The notes under the pieces: generated by a model
What the model saw: the letters and a program-made list of their open reading frames with translations, nothing else
Databases searched by the model: none
What the model was told of the DNA's origin: nothing
NCBI RefSeq assembly: GCF_008935055.1
Contig: NZ_CP043028.1
Location: forward strand, 3,285,001 to 3,349,000
Direction: 5' to 3'
Origin: Pseudobutyrivibrio xylanivorans
Lineage (GTDB): Bacteria; Bacillota; Clostridia; Lachnospirales; Lachnospiraceae
Length of the DNA stretch: 64,000 nucleotides
Shown: piece after piece, positions 1-7,699 of the stretch
How positions within the stretch are numbered: the stretch's first letter is position 1
Layout of the letters: each line of letters starts with the position of its first letter
Translations under genes and position numbers: made by a program

Positions 1-59
<59 letters not shown>

Positions 60-255
60 AGTTTAATTCCGAATCAGTATAAAACTGACTTGTTTACTAT
101 AATTAAAGGTTTTGTTTCGTCTTAGAAACTAAATGAATTTCAAGGATACATGTTTTAAAAACTTGTATTAATTCAAGGTTTGTTTCACTGTTCAGTTATC
201 AATCTTCGTTTATTTGTTTTGCTCTGTGTGACTTGCTGTCCCTCAGTGCTCGATT
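60..255 (-). other. rRNA operon leader
   Basis: This untranslated leader lies between the rRNA promoter and the 16S 5' end. It is AT-rich and holds no credible ORF. Antitermination boxes and RNase III processing stems would be expected here, but I could not assign them confidently by eye. Confidence 0.6.
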
Positions 256-284
256 ATAATATCATCCTGATTGCAGGTTGTAAA
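256..284 (-). promoter_or_regulatory. rRNA operon promoter
   Basis: On the minus strand TTTACA (279-284) is followed after 17 nt by TATTAT (256-261), with an overlapping perfect TATAAT two bases further on. The position about 200 nt upstream of the 16S 5' end is typical of rRNA promoters. The start site is inferred. Confidence 0.65.
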
Positions 285-323
285 GTGTTTTTTGCATATT
301 TTCCCAAAGTAAATCAATAAATA

Positions 324-376
324 AAAAATAGGCCTATTGTTTGAATTGTGCTAATTTTACAAACAACAGGCCTACT
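324..376 (-). terminator. Rho-independent terminator of the 411-875 lipoprotein gene
   Basis: A long inverted repeat with arms at 331-345 and 362-376 (TAGGCCTATTGTTTG and its near-complement, one mismatch) is followed on the minus strand by six T and an AT-rich tail. It lies 35 nt past the stop codon of the lipoprotein gene and separates it from the rRNA promoter. Confidence 0.85.
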
Positions 377-410
377 TTCTATTTACTTTGCTATAAAGCA
401 CTTAGTAACT

Positions 411-875
411 TTAGTCGGCTGTGTCATCCATTACCGAGAAAGCAACTGTTCCTGTGGCATTTTCCTCCACCTCAACCTTTACCATATAATTACCTGGAGC
501 TATTGATTCATATTCAACTATTCCTGCTTCGTCAAAAATATAATCAATCGTAGCAGGGACATCATTTGTTATGTCCCAATCAATATCATCTCCACCTGGT
601 ATAAGCTTTACATGAACAACCCCTTCACTAAGTGCTCTGTCTATAATAAGGTATTCGTTTTCATTTATTGTTATCCCGCTAGCACCTGCTGTTCCAGCAT
701 TTGTACCATCAAAATTTGCAGTTACTATTCTTCCGTCAGCGCTAACATCGATAAACGCCTTATTCCCTTCAGCTTTTGTGGATTCTGCACCACAACCAGA
801 CATTACAACGATAGTTGATAAGACAATGAAACAAGCTGCAAACATTTTTCTTAATTCTACATTGATTTTTACCAT
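411..875 (-). CDS. Small secreted lipoprotein, function unknown
   Basis: The 154-residue protein has a signal peptide (basic MVKINVELRK, then a hydrophobic stretch) ending in a lipobox-like MSGCG, so Cys about 28 should be lipidated and the mature part anchored outside the membrane. The remainder is acidic and beta-rich (VTANFDGTNAGTAGASGITI, GNYMVKVEVEENATG) and looks like one Ig-like or prepilin-free beta domain. I recognise no catalytic motif. GGAGCG lies a few bases upstream of the ATG. It is monocistronic: a terminator follows, and 7-bp direct repeats sit in the promoter region. Function is unknown. Confidence 0.8.
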   Translation of the reverse strand: MVKINVELRKMFAACFIVLSTIVVMSGCGAESTKAEGNKAFIDVSADGRIVTANFDGTNAGTAGASGITINENEYLIIDRALSEGVVHVKLIPGGDDIDWDITNDVPATIDYIFDEAGIVEYESIAPGNYMVKVEVEENATGTVAFSVMDDTAD

Positions 876-933
876 GTCACACGCTCCTTAAAATAAGCTT
901 CCTCCTACGTTGAGATAAGTATATCAAACAAAT

Positions 934-951
934 TGTCACAAACGTGTCACA
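934..951 (-). promoter_or_regulatory. Direct repeat, possible response-regulator box
   Basis: On the minus strand TGTGACA occurs twice (945-951 and 934-940) separated by 4 bp, giving an 11-bp period. That spacing is typical of DNA sites bound by OmpR/PhoB-family response regulators as head-to-tail dimers. It lies about 60 bp upstream of the lipoprotein start, just upstream of a TATACT-like -10. The regulator is unknown; an OmpR-family regulator is encoded at 6418-7116. Confidence 0.45.
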
Positions 952-961
952 CAGCCTAACC

Positions 962-1192
962 TTATGCTGCATTCGCTATTAAGCTGATTATTCCGACTAT
1001 TATTAATATCGGAAATGCAATGTAGAGCAAACCGCCAAATACAAGTCCTACTAATATCAAAGGCAAGAAAACTATAACCAATAAAACCTTAAGCAGTCCC
1101 CATGTTGCGCGAAAAGCAAAGCCTATCATCTTTCCGAATACTGCAAAGAATAATATAAAAAATAATAGTGATAACATAATTAAACCCTCCAA
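962..1192 (-). CDS. Small integral membrane protein next to PspC
   Basis: The 76-residue, almost wholly hydrophobic protein has two or three membrane spans (residues about 5-25, 33-55 and 56-74) and no polar domain. It starts 6 nt after the PspC-domain gene, so the two form a transcription unit. PspC proteins are commonly co-encoded with small membrane partners in envelope-stress modules, which suggests a role there. That is contextual inference only; no motif identifies it. The start could also be MLSLLFF, six residues in. Confidence 0.7.
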   Translation of the reverse strand: MEGLIMLSLLFFILFFAVFGKMIGFAFRATWGLLKVLLVIVFLPLILVGLVFGGLLYIAFPILIIVGIISLIANAA

Positions 1193-1198
1193 AATGTT

Positions 1199-1402
1199 TT
1201 ATTGATCAACATCAATATAACCAGGCTCATCTTCCATAATGATTGCAGCTATGATATATGCAAGGATTCCTGAGCCTCCAGCTAATGTAAACAATACCCA
1301 TAACAATCTAACTACAGTTGGATCCACATCGAAATAATCTGCTATTCCGCCACAAACACCACAAATTTTCCTATCTGCGCTCTTGTATAATCTCTTTTTC
1401 AT
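1199..1402 (-). CDS. PspC-domain membrane protein
   Basis: This 67-residue protein is a minimal PspC domain. A basic N-terminus (MKKRLYKSADRKICGVCGGI) leads to ADYFDVDPTVVRLLWVLF and a C-terminal membrane helix ending in the acidic MEDEPGYIDVD. The CGVCGGIADYF.VDP.VVR.. pattern is diagnostic. PspC proteins sit in the inner membrane and are tied to envelope stress sensing; the stand-alone Firmicute form is poorly characterised. It is first gene of a two-gene unit with the hydrophobic protein at 962-1192, with an AT-rich promoter region upstream. Confidence 0.92.
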   Translation of the reverse strand: MKKRLYKSADRKICGVCGGIADYFDVDPTVVRLLWVLFTLAGGSGILAYIIAAIIMEDEPGYIDVDQ

Positions 1403-1559
1403 AATAATTTCCTTCCTACATCCTAAAATTTTTTATCCCACCAATAAATATATTTCCTTTGTTGGTTTTATTATAAAAACAATATAGCTTTAAATATATT
1501 ACTAATCTAGTGATAAATGTCATTATATTTTGCGAAAATAGAAAAATGAGGTCACCTCA

Positions 1560-2519
1560 CTAGGAAGTAGCCTCATCAATTATTCGTGCAACAGCCTTGC
1601 TACATGCCATTATTGCATCACATGCTGTTTGGTCATTTTCCTCGATTATTCTTTTAAAATCTACGAACTCAAAATATAAACGATGATTACCATCCGAATA
1701 GTCAACCTCTTTTGTCTCGGTGGTATCATCATTGAAAATCACATCATACTCCTGCATGCCATTTACATGCGGATAAACGCAAATTGTAGCATCTGTGCCC
1801 TGAATAGTAGTTGGTCCAGGTGCCACAGTTTCCTTTGAACCCACACAGATACATTTAAAATTGCCATAATCAGCAATCAATACTCCGCTAGTATCCACGC
1901 CTCTTTCCATGTTAGCACTATATGTAACACCTTTGGGCTCGCCAAAGAGTCCCACCATCGCAGAAATATTATAGACATTTAGATCCCTAAGCGCCCCACC
2001 ATTGTGAGCAGGATCAAACACTGCTGGAGTGCTTTCTCCATTATGAAAAGCTGTATACTTGCGGGAACGCTGACTATAGTTAAACATGCAAAGCTTTAAA
2101 TCCCCAACCAGCTTTACATCCTTCTGCAGCTGCTTATATGCAGGCATGTGATAAACACTCATAGCCTCAAATAGCATCACACCATTTTTCTTTGCCAAAG
2201 CATCTAATTCATCTAGCTCAGAAGTCTTGATAGTAATTGGTTTTTCGCATATTACATGTTTCTTTTCCTCCAGTGCACGTCTAGAATATTCCACATGCAA
2301 ATCATTTAAAACGCCTACGTATACCACATCAATATCAGACTTTAACATTTCATCAAAATCCGTATATACAGTACCCAAATTATATTTCTTAGCCAAAGTG
2401 TTGAGTTTATCCTCACTTTGCTTTCTTCCGCAAATACGTACCTCGTCAAATCCTATTTCATCTATGAAAGATAAAACTTCTTCAACAATCACACCATTGC
2501 CTGCAATTCCAAGTATCAT
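1560..2519 (-). CDS. Gfo/Idh/MocA family oxidoreductase
   Basis: This 319-residue NAD(P)-dependent sugar-type oxidoreductase has an N-terminal Rossmann fold beginning MILGIAGNGVI with the glycine-rich turn, then VYVGVLNDLHVEYSRRALE and KHVICEKPITI. The EKP lysine is the family's catalytic Lys. The C-terminal half is the alpha/beta substrate domain (FDPAHNGGALRDLNVYNI). Length is normal. Substrate cannot be read from sequence. AGGAGG sits 8 nt before the chosen ATG. It is probably monocistronic: a GAGGT-GACCTC palindrome and T-run follow the stop. Confidence 0.92.
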   Translation of the reverse strand: MILGIAGNGVIVEEVLSFIDEIGFDEVRICGRKQSEDKLNTLAKKYNLGTVYTDFDEMLKSDIDVVYVGVLNDLHVEYSRRALEEKKHVICEKPITIKTSELDELDALAKKNGVMLFEAMSVYHMPAYKQLQKDVKLVGDLKLCMFNYSQRSRKYTAFHNGESTPAVFDPAHNGGALRDLNVYNISAMVGLFGEPKGVTYSANMERGVDTSGVLIADYGNFKCICVGSKETVAPGPTTIQGTDATICVYPHVNGMQEYDVIFNDDTTETKEVDYSDGNHRLYFEFVDFKRIIEENDQTACDAIMACSKAVARIIDEATS

Positions 2520-2588
2520 TCATTATTCCTCCTATAGAAAAAATACATAGGATATAATTATCCTCATACCCACATACTCTATTCTAAG

Positions 2589-3482
2589 TTAAAACAAATC
2601 CAACATACTATCAAGATATATCTCCTCCCTAACCTTTAAAATATACTCAGGTTTAGTCATATAATATAGTAAAAACTCTAAAATTATAGCACTACCCAAA
2701 CCACGTCCCTCAATCTTAAAATTTGAAAAGCCATTGGGCTCATATATTTTTACAATGTCATATACACCTATGAACCCTGGGTTATTCATAGCATCGGAAA
2801 ATCTATAGCCTCTTTTTGCGGTGGGAGAGACGCAAATATGGTCTTCACAAGTATCTCCCAGACTCTTTCTGCTCACATTTTCATAGCATCGCTTTCTGTC
2901 ATAACAGCCAAACCAGCAACATTCATTGCAGAGAAATTCAACCTTTTCTTTTTGTTCATTCGACAAAATATTTAGCTTCTCATATTCCTTATTCAACCTA
3001 AAATCTGGAACAACATATCTAAAATCATCTTTGTTTAATTCATCCACAAATGTATCAAAATCCGTCAACACTTTTGTTGTAGAAGAAACGAAATAGAAGT
3101 CCGGATAATTAACCTTTAAATACTCAAGCAGCAAATCCGAATGAACAATTATTCCATTTTTCACCTTGTCATTCTTTTCAAAGAGCTTACATAATGTATT
3201 ACATTTTTTATCGTTAAGATGCTCTTCGTTCAACAACGAATTGCTAAAGGTAAGGCGCGATGAGATTCCATACTCATCCATTAGAGAATATACAGCCTTT
3301 GGAGATGCCTCTCCAAAGCCTATTCTGCCTCCACCCCATATGCAATCTCCAGGTGCGCCGTAAATTGAGCCTATTTCACACCAGTCATAGAAGTATTCTC
3401 TATGTTCACGAAATAATGGTAGAAAAGCCTTGTACAGCTCATAAAATTCAAATAAACCTGGTAGGTGATAATAAATCTTCAT
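2589..3482 (-). CDS. Peptidase U32-like protein with Cys cluster
   Basis: The protein is about 297 residues from MKIYYHL. An upstream TTG at 3512 would add 10 residues but lies inside a terminator stem, so the ATG at 3482 (AAGG upstream) is preferred. Features recalling the U32/UbiU-UbiV TIM barrel are alternating strand patterns (NGIIVHSDLLLEYL, FYFVSSTTKV, FRYVVPDFRLN) and a Cys cluster, CNECCWFGC..RKRCYENV and later TCEDHIC. In U32 relatives such Cys hold a 4Fe-4S cluster. Substrate is unknown and the family match is tentative. It is a single gene between two terminators. Confidence 0.6.
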   Translation of the reverse strand: MKIYYHLPGLFEFYELYKAFLPLFREHREYFYDWCEIGSIYGAPGDCIWGGGRIGFGEASPKAVYSLMDEYGISSRLTFSNSLLNEEHLNDKKCNTLCKLFEKNDKVKNGIIVHSDLLLEYLKVNYPDFYFVSSTTKVLTDFDTFVDELNKDDFRYVVPDFRLNKEYEKLNILSNEQKEKVEFLCNECCWFGCYDRKRCYENVSRKSLGDTCEDHICVSPTAKRGYRFSDAMNNPGFIGVYDIVKIYEPNGFSNFKIEGRGLGSAIILEFLLYYMTKPEYILKVREEIYLDSMLDLF

Positions 3483-3500
3483 ATACTTTTGCCTTACATT

Positions 3501-3533
3501 CAAAAGACTCAAAGTGACAATTCACCTTGAGCC
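3501..3533 (-). terminator. Terminator after the 3567-4508 lipoprotein gene
   Basis: On the minus strand a stem of about 12 bp (arms 3506-3517 and 3522-3533, two mismatches) is followed by TTTTG. It lies 34 nt after the lipoprotein stop and 19 nt before the start of the U32-like gene, insulating the two. Confidence 0.65.
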
Positions 3534-3566
3534 TTTTAAAAATCCTTTTATATTTTACTTAACAGC

Positions 3567-4508
3567 TTAATTCTCATTTGTTGAAAACTGTAACGAATCA
3601 ATGATTGTTGCCAAACTGTCTGACGCCGCCATATCCATTTCTTCGTCTCCACCCATGTGCATTATATTTTCAAACAAAAGATAGCCTTCCATATAATCTC
3701 TCACGATTCCAGTCATGTAAAGACCTGAATCATTCCCATCTGATGAAGATGTAATCCAATATCCCTTTTCATCCTCTGTTCCAGGGAAAATCCCCTCGCT
3801 AACTGATGCGCTATCTCCATACTGCTTTGCAAGGTCTTCGCTGACTTCCTTTGCATTTTTATCAACATCATAGGTTACAGAAACCATGCATGTTCCTGCG
3901 CAGTCACCAGTATAGACAAATGTAGTAATATTGCCCTGAGTGTTAACTTCTATACAGCTTGGATTGTAATGAACCCTCCAGCCATTTGCGTCATTATACA
4001 CATTGTCAGTGCCATTGCCAAGATAATTCTCAGCACTAAAATTATCAGGGTCAGCATCTGCCATCAATTCAAATACAAGTGGTCTATCCTCTGCGCCCTC
4101 AAAATATGCATAGACAAGGTCATCTTTCACTTCGGTAACAACAAGAACTTCCTCTGCTTCACCTTCGCCACCAAATGAAAATGTGATTTTTCCATCTTCC
4201 TGTGTACAGCTGAATGGTAAGCCGCTAACTCCATCATCGGTATAGCCTGCGCCTTCATCATAGAACACATAAAAATAATCCTTAGTTGGATTGTCAAGTT
4301 CTGAAGAATAGTTTGCATACACGCCCTTTGTGAAATATGGGGCGCCAACCTTTTCTTCTGATGCCGAAGTAGGCGCTGCCTCTTCAGAAAGAGTCGCGCT
4401 CTCTTTCCCCGCCGCCTGCCCTGCACTGCTACCACAGCCAACAAACATTGCGCCAACCACTGTTGCAGTCACCATTAATGCTAATACCTTCTCAATCTGT
4501 CTCGTCAT
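3567..4508 (-). CDS. Secreted lipoprotein, function unknown
   Basis: The 313-residue protein has a signal peptide (MTRQIEKVLALMVTATVVGA) ending in a lipobox FVGCG, then a Ser/Ala/Glu-rich linker to about residue 52. Two apparent beta domains follow. The second, starting near GWRVHYNPSCIEV, resembles the acid-rich adaptor domains attached to Lachnospiraceae lipoproteins (TTFVYTGDCAGTCMVSVTY). It has four conserved-looking Cys beyond the lipidated one. No enzyme motif is visible. Flanking terminators imply a monocistronic gene. Envelope location is well supported; function is unknown. Confidence 0.8.
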   Translation of the reverse strand: MTRQIEKVLALMVTATVVGAMFVGCGSSAGQAAGKESATLSEEAAPTSASEEKVGAPYFTKGVYANYSSELDNPTKDYFYVFYDEGAGYTDDGVSGLPFSCTQEDGKITFSFGGEGEAEEVLVVTEVKDDLVYAYFEGAEDRPLVFELMADADPDNFSAENYLGNGTDNVYNDANGWRVHYNPSCIEVNTQGNITTFVYTGDCAGTCMVSVTYDVDKNAKEVSEDLAKQYGDSASVSEGIFPGTEDEKGYWITSSSDGNDSGLYMTGIVRDYMEGYLLFENIMHMGGDEEMDMAASDSLATIIDSLQFSTNEN

Positions 4509-4682
4509 AATCTTACTCCCTTCAAAAAAGAATTTTCTACTCAGTTGTATATTTTAATCTTTTTGGGAGCCTAATTTGTGAAGGATTTCTAAACATTATT
4601 CTATTTAACAAAATCCACACAAATTATTTTTCTATGTAATAATGCACCTTTCAAGCAGTCAGTGGGTAGATACAATGAATGC

Positions 4683-5501
4683 TTATTTTTCCTTATGAAG
4701 TTTAATAACTACGCACTCCCTCGGGTTATTCCAACGAGGGATGCGTGCATTGCCCAAGCCTGAGCTTGATACCATGGTTGAGTTTTTTTCCTTAAATACT
4801 CCGTAATCGTACTTAGGGAATAAATGACCATCCGTACCAAACACTCCTCCAAAGTATGGGAGGCGCACAAGACCTCCATGACCATGGCCACAAAGAACCA
4901 GGTCATAGCCATACTCAGAAATATAGTTAAACTTGCTAGAATCATGGTACAGCAGAACATTAAAATAGTTCTGGTTAGCGTAACCCACGACATCCTTCAT
5001 GTGAGCCACAGAATTGTAAGTGTAGTCAACCCCAGTAAGAAGTATCTTCGAATTACCTTTTTTTATCTCGACAGTCTCGTCATGAAGAACCTTTACCCCG
5101 TACTGATTGCACAGTTCGATGAATTCGTCATAAGGAGCACCACTCACATACTCATGATTGCCAGTTACATAGTAAACTGGTGCCAAATCCGTAATCCCCT
5201 TCAGCAAAGCCTCAGCATTCTTTGTGGTATGAACCTCATCAACAATGTCACCTGTCAAAACAATAATATCAGGGTTTGCCTTCTTTACCATCTTTATCAA
5301 TGGTTCCTCGTCTTTTCCGAAGGACTTACAGTGAAAGTCTGAAATCTGAAAAATCCTATATCCGTCAAATTCATCTGGTAGATTTTCATACCTGAAATCA
5401 TATTTTGTTAACTTTAAAGGAGCAATAAATCCACACATAAGCAGTCCAAAGATAATCAGCAAACACTTTAGAATTATTCTCTTTTTACTACTACCCTTCA
5501 T
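4683..5501 (-). CDS. Membrane-anchored metallophosphoesterase (YkuE-like)
   Basis: The 272-residue calcineurin-like phosphoesterase has an N-terminal membrane anchor (ILKCLLIIFGLLMCGFIAPL). The metal-binding blocks appear in order: ISDFHCKSF, VLTGDIVDE, YVTGNHEYV and LCGHGHGGL, matching the D-x-H / GD-x-x-D / GNH-E / GH-x-H signature of a dinuclear centre. The catalytic face should be extracytoplasmic. YkuE-type relatives are linked to envelope phosphate or lipid substrates; the exact substrate is unknown. AAGGAA precedes the ATG. It lies 23 nt from the histidine kinase gene, so the three genes 4683-7116 may be one operon. Confidence 0.9.
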   Translation of the reverse strand: MKGSSKKRIILKCLLIIFGLLMCGFIAPLKLTKYDFRYENLPDEFDGYRIFQISDFHCKSFGKDEEPLIKMVKKANPDIIVLTGDIVDEVHTTKNAEALLKGITDLAPVYYVTGNHEYVSGAPYDEFIELCNQYGVKVLHDETVEIKKGNSKILLTGVDYTYNSVAHMKDVVGYANQNYFNVLLYHDSSKFNYISEYGYDLVLCGHGHGGLVRLPYFGGVFGTDGHLFPKYDYGVFKEKNSTMVSSSGLGNARIPRWNNPRECVVIKLHKEK

Positions 5502-5524
5502 TAATTATCTGTTCCTTTTATAAC

Positions 5525-6358
5525 TTATCCTAGCGTGCCCGTGTGCCTATCAATTGAAAATACTGTCCTGAATTCTGTCCCCTCTCCCAGCGTACTCTCA
5601 CAAGTGATACTTCCCCCGTGGCACTCAACGATGCTCTTCACTATAGAAAGACCGAAGCCACATCCATTGTCCGCCCCAGGGGTTCTAGAGGCATCCACGC
5701 GATAACCTCTATCAAAAATCTTCTCAATATTTTTAGCATCGATTCCGATGCCATTATCTCTCACAAAAACTACTAAACTGCCGTCATCAATAATATCTGC
5801 GCCAAGGATAATCTTTGGCTTATCGTCACAATATTTCACCGCATTGGTAAAAAGATTGTCCAGCGCTCTGGCAATCAAATGCGGATCTAACATAACGAAT
5901 GGATTAAGCTCGATAAATGCATCCGAAAGCTTAAGCTCCAAGTCGCATCCCTCGTAAGCCACATCCACTTGATTCATATAGAAGTAATCCTCCAAAAAGA
6001 AACGGAGGTTTACCGGTTCCGTATGGACTGAAAGCGATGGTGTATCAAGCGAAGCCATCAAGAAAATATCGTTGATGAGTTGCGTAAGATACTTAGTTCT
6101 CTCCGACATCACCTTCAAGGTGTCATGAAGTTCTCCCTTGGAAATATTATCCTCGTTGGACTGAAGATACTCAATTCCGTTGCTGATAGCAGTGATCGGT
6201 GAACGAAGGTCATGGGAAATATTAGCATAAAAAAGAGCCATATCCTCCTCGTGAGCCTGCAGATCCCTATTAGCCTGCTGTAGTTTCTTGGAAACCTCGT
6301 ATAGTGATTGTGTTAAATCTGACACCGATAATTCCGGTGTTTTAAAATCGTTCTTCAT
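5525..6358 (-). CDS. Soluble sensor histidine kinase
   Basis: This 277-residue kinase lacks membrane spans, unlike most sensor kinases. It opens with a coiled coil (residues about 12-42), then HisKA with the phospho-acceptor in ISHDLRSP (His about 49), an N-box FTNAVKYCDD, G1 RDNGIGID and G2 GCGFGLSIVKSIV of HATPase_c. It pairs with the response regulator 60 nt upstream. No dedicated sensor domain is visible, so the signal must come through the short N-terminus or a partner. The pair sits directly downstream of the lasso precursor genes, beyond a terminator. Confidence 0.93.
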   Translation of the reverse strand: MKNDFKTPELSVSDLTQSLYEVSKKLQQANRDLQAHEEDMALFYANISHDLRSPITAISNGIEYLQSNEDNISKGELHDTLKVMSERTKYLTQLINDIFLMASLDTPSLSVHTEPVNLRFFLEDYFYMNQVDVAYEGCDLELKLSDAFIELNPFVMLDPHLIARALDNLFTNAVKYCDDKPKIILGADIIDDGSLVVFVRDNGIGIDAKNIEKIFDRGYRVDASRTPGADNGCGFGLSIVKSIVECHGGSITCESTLGEGTEFRTVFSIDRHTGTLG

Positions 6359-6417
6359 ATTTATTCATTTTAGTATATCTTTTATATTTGTTCTTTTTGT
6401 TATCTTAATACAAAAAA

Positions 6418-7116
6418 TTAAGCCTTTTTGTTCATAGCAAACTTATATCCCTTTGACCAGATAGTTTCGATACTATTTTCCAACCCCGGATAAAGGTCCA
6501 ATTTCTTTCTAAGTCTACTGGCGGTAACCATTATCGTCTTGCGATCCGAATCAATATAGCCGCCCCAAATAGAATTGCCTAATTCCTCGAATGTAAAAGT
6601 TTTAGTAGGCGATTTTGCAAGCAATATTAGAAAATCCAGTTCCTTGTTTGACAACTGAATCTTTTCATCATTGAAATATGCCGCATGCTTTGATAAATCG
6701 ATATGAAGTGGCGCAAAATCTATGATTTCCGTCCTTGGTGAAGCAGTGTTCTTGTACCTTCTAATCAGCACCTGAATCCTGACCTCTAGCTCTCTCAAGC
6801 TGTATGGCTTCACCATATAATCGTCTGCGCCTAAAAGCAGACCATTTACCTTGTCATCCTCCGAATCCTTTCCTGTAAGGAAAATAACCGGAGTATTATA
6901 TCTATCTTTAACCCATTTGCAAAGCTCAAAACCGTTTACACCTGGCATCATTATATCCAAAACAATACAATCAAAAGCGCTGTTATCAGAAAGCTCCCCG
7001 ATGGCCATCACACTATCTGTAGCTGTGACCACGTCGTAGCCGTACTGCTCGAAAAACTTTTTGTTAATTGACAACACTTCTTGATCGTCGTCTACTAGTA
7101 ATAACCTGTTGCTCAT
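6418..7116 (-). CDS. OmpR-family response regulator
   Basis: The protein is 232 residues from MSNRLLLVDDDQEV. A longer reading frame begins at 7167, but GGAGGG sits 5-6 nt before the ATG at 7116, deciding the start. The receiver domain has acidic pocket LLVDDD, phospho-acceptor Asp about 54 (IVLDIMMPG), FLTGKD and the KPYSLREL lysine. The C-terminal winged helix (LSNKELDFLILLAKSP, TIMVTASRLRKKLD, WSKGYKFA) is OmpR/PhoB type. It is transcribed with the kinase. Head-to-tail repeats near 934 and phased TGTTAG copies near 7665 are possible targets; neither link is shown. Confidence 0.95.
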   Translation of the reverse strand: MSNRLLLVDDDQEVLSINKKFFEQYGYDVVTATDSVMAIGELSDNSAFDCIVLDIMMPGVNGFELCKWVKDRYNTPVIFLTGKDSEDDKVNGLLLGADDYMVKPYSLRELEVRIQVLIRRYKNTASPRTEIIDFAPLHIDLSKHAAYFNDEKIQLSNKELDFLILLAKSPTKTFTFEELGNSIWGGYIDSDRKTIMVTASRLRKKLDLYPGLENSIETIWSKGYKFAMNKKA

Positions 7117-7200
7117 TAAACCCTCCATGCTAGCATGCGCTAACATCTTCAGTGCTAAAAATACCAAAACATTCTATCACAAAAATTTAATCAAATTCGC

Positions 7201-7231
7201 AAAAAAGCGGGAACCTTGTGGTCCCCGCTTT
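7201..7231 (-). terminator. Terminator of the lasso precursor genes
   Basis: On the minus strand AAAGCGGGGACC, a 4-nt loop and GGTTCCCGCTTT form a 12-bp stem with one mismatch, continuing into six T. It lies 24 nt after the last precursor stop and ends the lasso locus before the two-component genes. Confidence 0.92.
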
Positions 7232-7254
7232 GTAATCATTTAACAATCCTTTGA

Positions 7255-7389
7255 TTATGATTCAAAGTTTACGTGCTCTGCACCATTCTCATCAAACCAA
7301 TGATTATCGAAACGACGTGAAGGTACTCCACCTTCCTTTGTTGCTGTGAATTCGATTTCCTCTACAGCTGCATTTTCCCATGTCTTCAT
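7255..7389 (-). CDS. Lasso peptide precursor, second copy
   Basis: This 44-residue peptide (135 nt) is too short for usual ORF calls. It begins MKTWENAAVEEIEFTAT and shares MKTW, VEEI and FTAT with the sister gene 42 nt upstream; the C-terminal half differs. Gly20 and Asp28 align in both peptides. A core starting at Gly20 would allow a nine-residue Gly1-Asp9 macrolactam, the usual lasso ring. Predicted core is 25 residues, GGVPSRRFDNHWFDENG then AEHVNFES. The C-terminal Ser fits modification by the HprK-like kinase of the locus. GGAGGA precedes the ATG. Oddity: conserved Thr17 would be at -3, not the usual -2. Confidence 0.85.
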   Translation of the reverse strand: MKTWENAAVEEIEFTATKEGGVPSRRFDNHWFDENGAEHVNFES

Positions 7390-7431
7390 AGTAATTTCCT
7401 CCGTTTTTAGTATTGTTGAGAAATCTAAATC

Positions 7432-7569
7432 TTAAGACTTAAATGTTCCTTCCCATTTGCCTGTCTCTGTGTTGTACCACTGATTATCAAAATCGTTATC
7501 CTGTGGTCCACCGTACTGTGTTGCTGTGAAGTTGATTTCCTCAACTACTGGAGTGTTCCATGTCTTCAT
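7432..7569 (-). CDS. Lasso peptide precursor, first copy
   Basis: This 45-residue peptide (138 nt) is the first of two tandem precursors behind a dedicated promoter. The leader is MKTWNTPVVEEINFTAT; the predicted core is GGPQDNDFDNQWYNTE then TGKWEGTFKS (26 residues). Core acidic candidates are Asp7 and Asp9 counted from Gly20; Asp9 (residue 28) is shared with the sister peptide and preferred. The core ends in Ser, as expected of a kinase substrate in paeninodin-type loci. AGAGGG lies 8 nt before the ATG. Placing precursors after the enzymes, rather than first, is unusual for lasso clusters. Confidence 0.85.
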   Translation of the reverse strand: MKTWNTPVVEEINFTATQYGGPQDNDFDNQWYNTETGKWEGTFKS

Positions 7570-7620
7570 AATTTTTCCCTCTTTTCTTTAAAAAACTATA
7601 TAGCCCTTGCTACGTTATAT

Positions 7621-7649
7621 AATATAATGTTACGAACACATTTTTACAA
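7621..7649 (-). promoter_or_regulatory. Promoter of the lasso precursor genes
   Basis: On the minus strand TTGTAA (7644-7649), 17 nt and TATATT (7621-7626). It lies between the cyclase stop and the first precursor ATG and would let the peptides be made in excess over the enzymes. The predicted 5' UTR is about 45 nt. Confidence 0.65.
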
Positions 7650-7657
7650 TACACCTA

Positions 7658-7699
7658 ACAGTTTTGTTAGAATCTGTTGTGTTTTGTTAGAATTGTTAG
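7658..7699 (-). promoter_or_regulatory. Phased TGTTAG repeats upstream of precursor promoter
   Basis: In plus-strand notation GTTTTGTTAGAA occurs at 7661-7672 and 7681-7692, exactly 20 bp apart. TGTT hexamers lie at 7665, 7675, 7685 and 7694, roughly one per helical turn. The array is just upstream of the -35 box and overlaps the cyclase stop codon. One copy with a longer match (ACAGTTTTGTTAGAA) recurs at 14426-14440 upstream of the first gene of the locus. This points to a common regulator acting on both promoters. Confidence 0.6.

Noticed and set aside
341..553. 70-codon plus-strand frame
   Set aside because: It overlaps the lipoprotein gene's terminator and 3' end and has no ribosome site.
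4824..5342. 172-codon plus-strand frame
   Set aside because: It is antisense to the metallophosphoesterase, whose metal motifs are intact; the plus-strand product lacks any domain and has no ribosome site.
7658..7699. LytTR (AgrA/ComE)-type binding site
   Set aside because: ACAGTT resembles one half-site, but the second copy lacks it and the spacing is 20 bp, not the usual 21-22; no LytTR gene is in the window.
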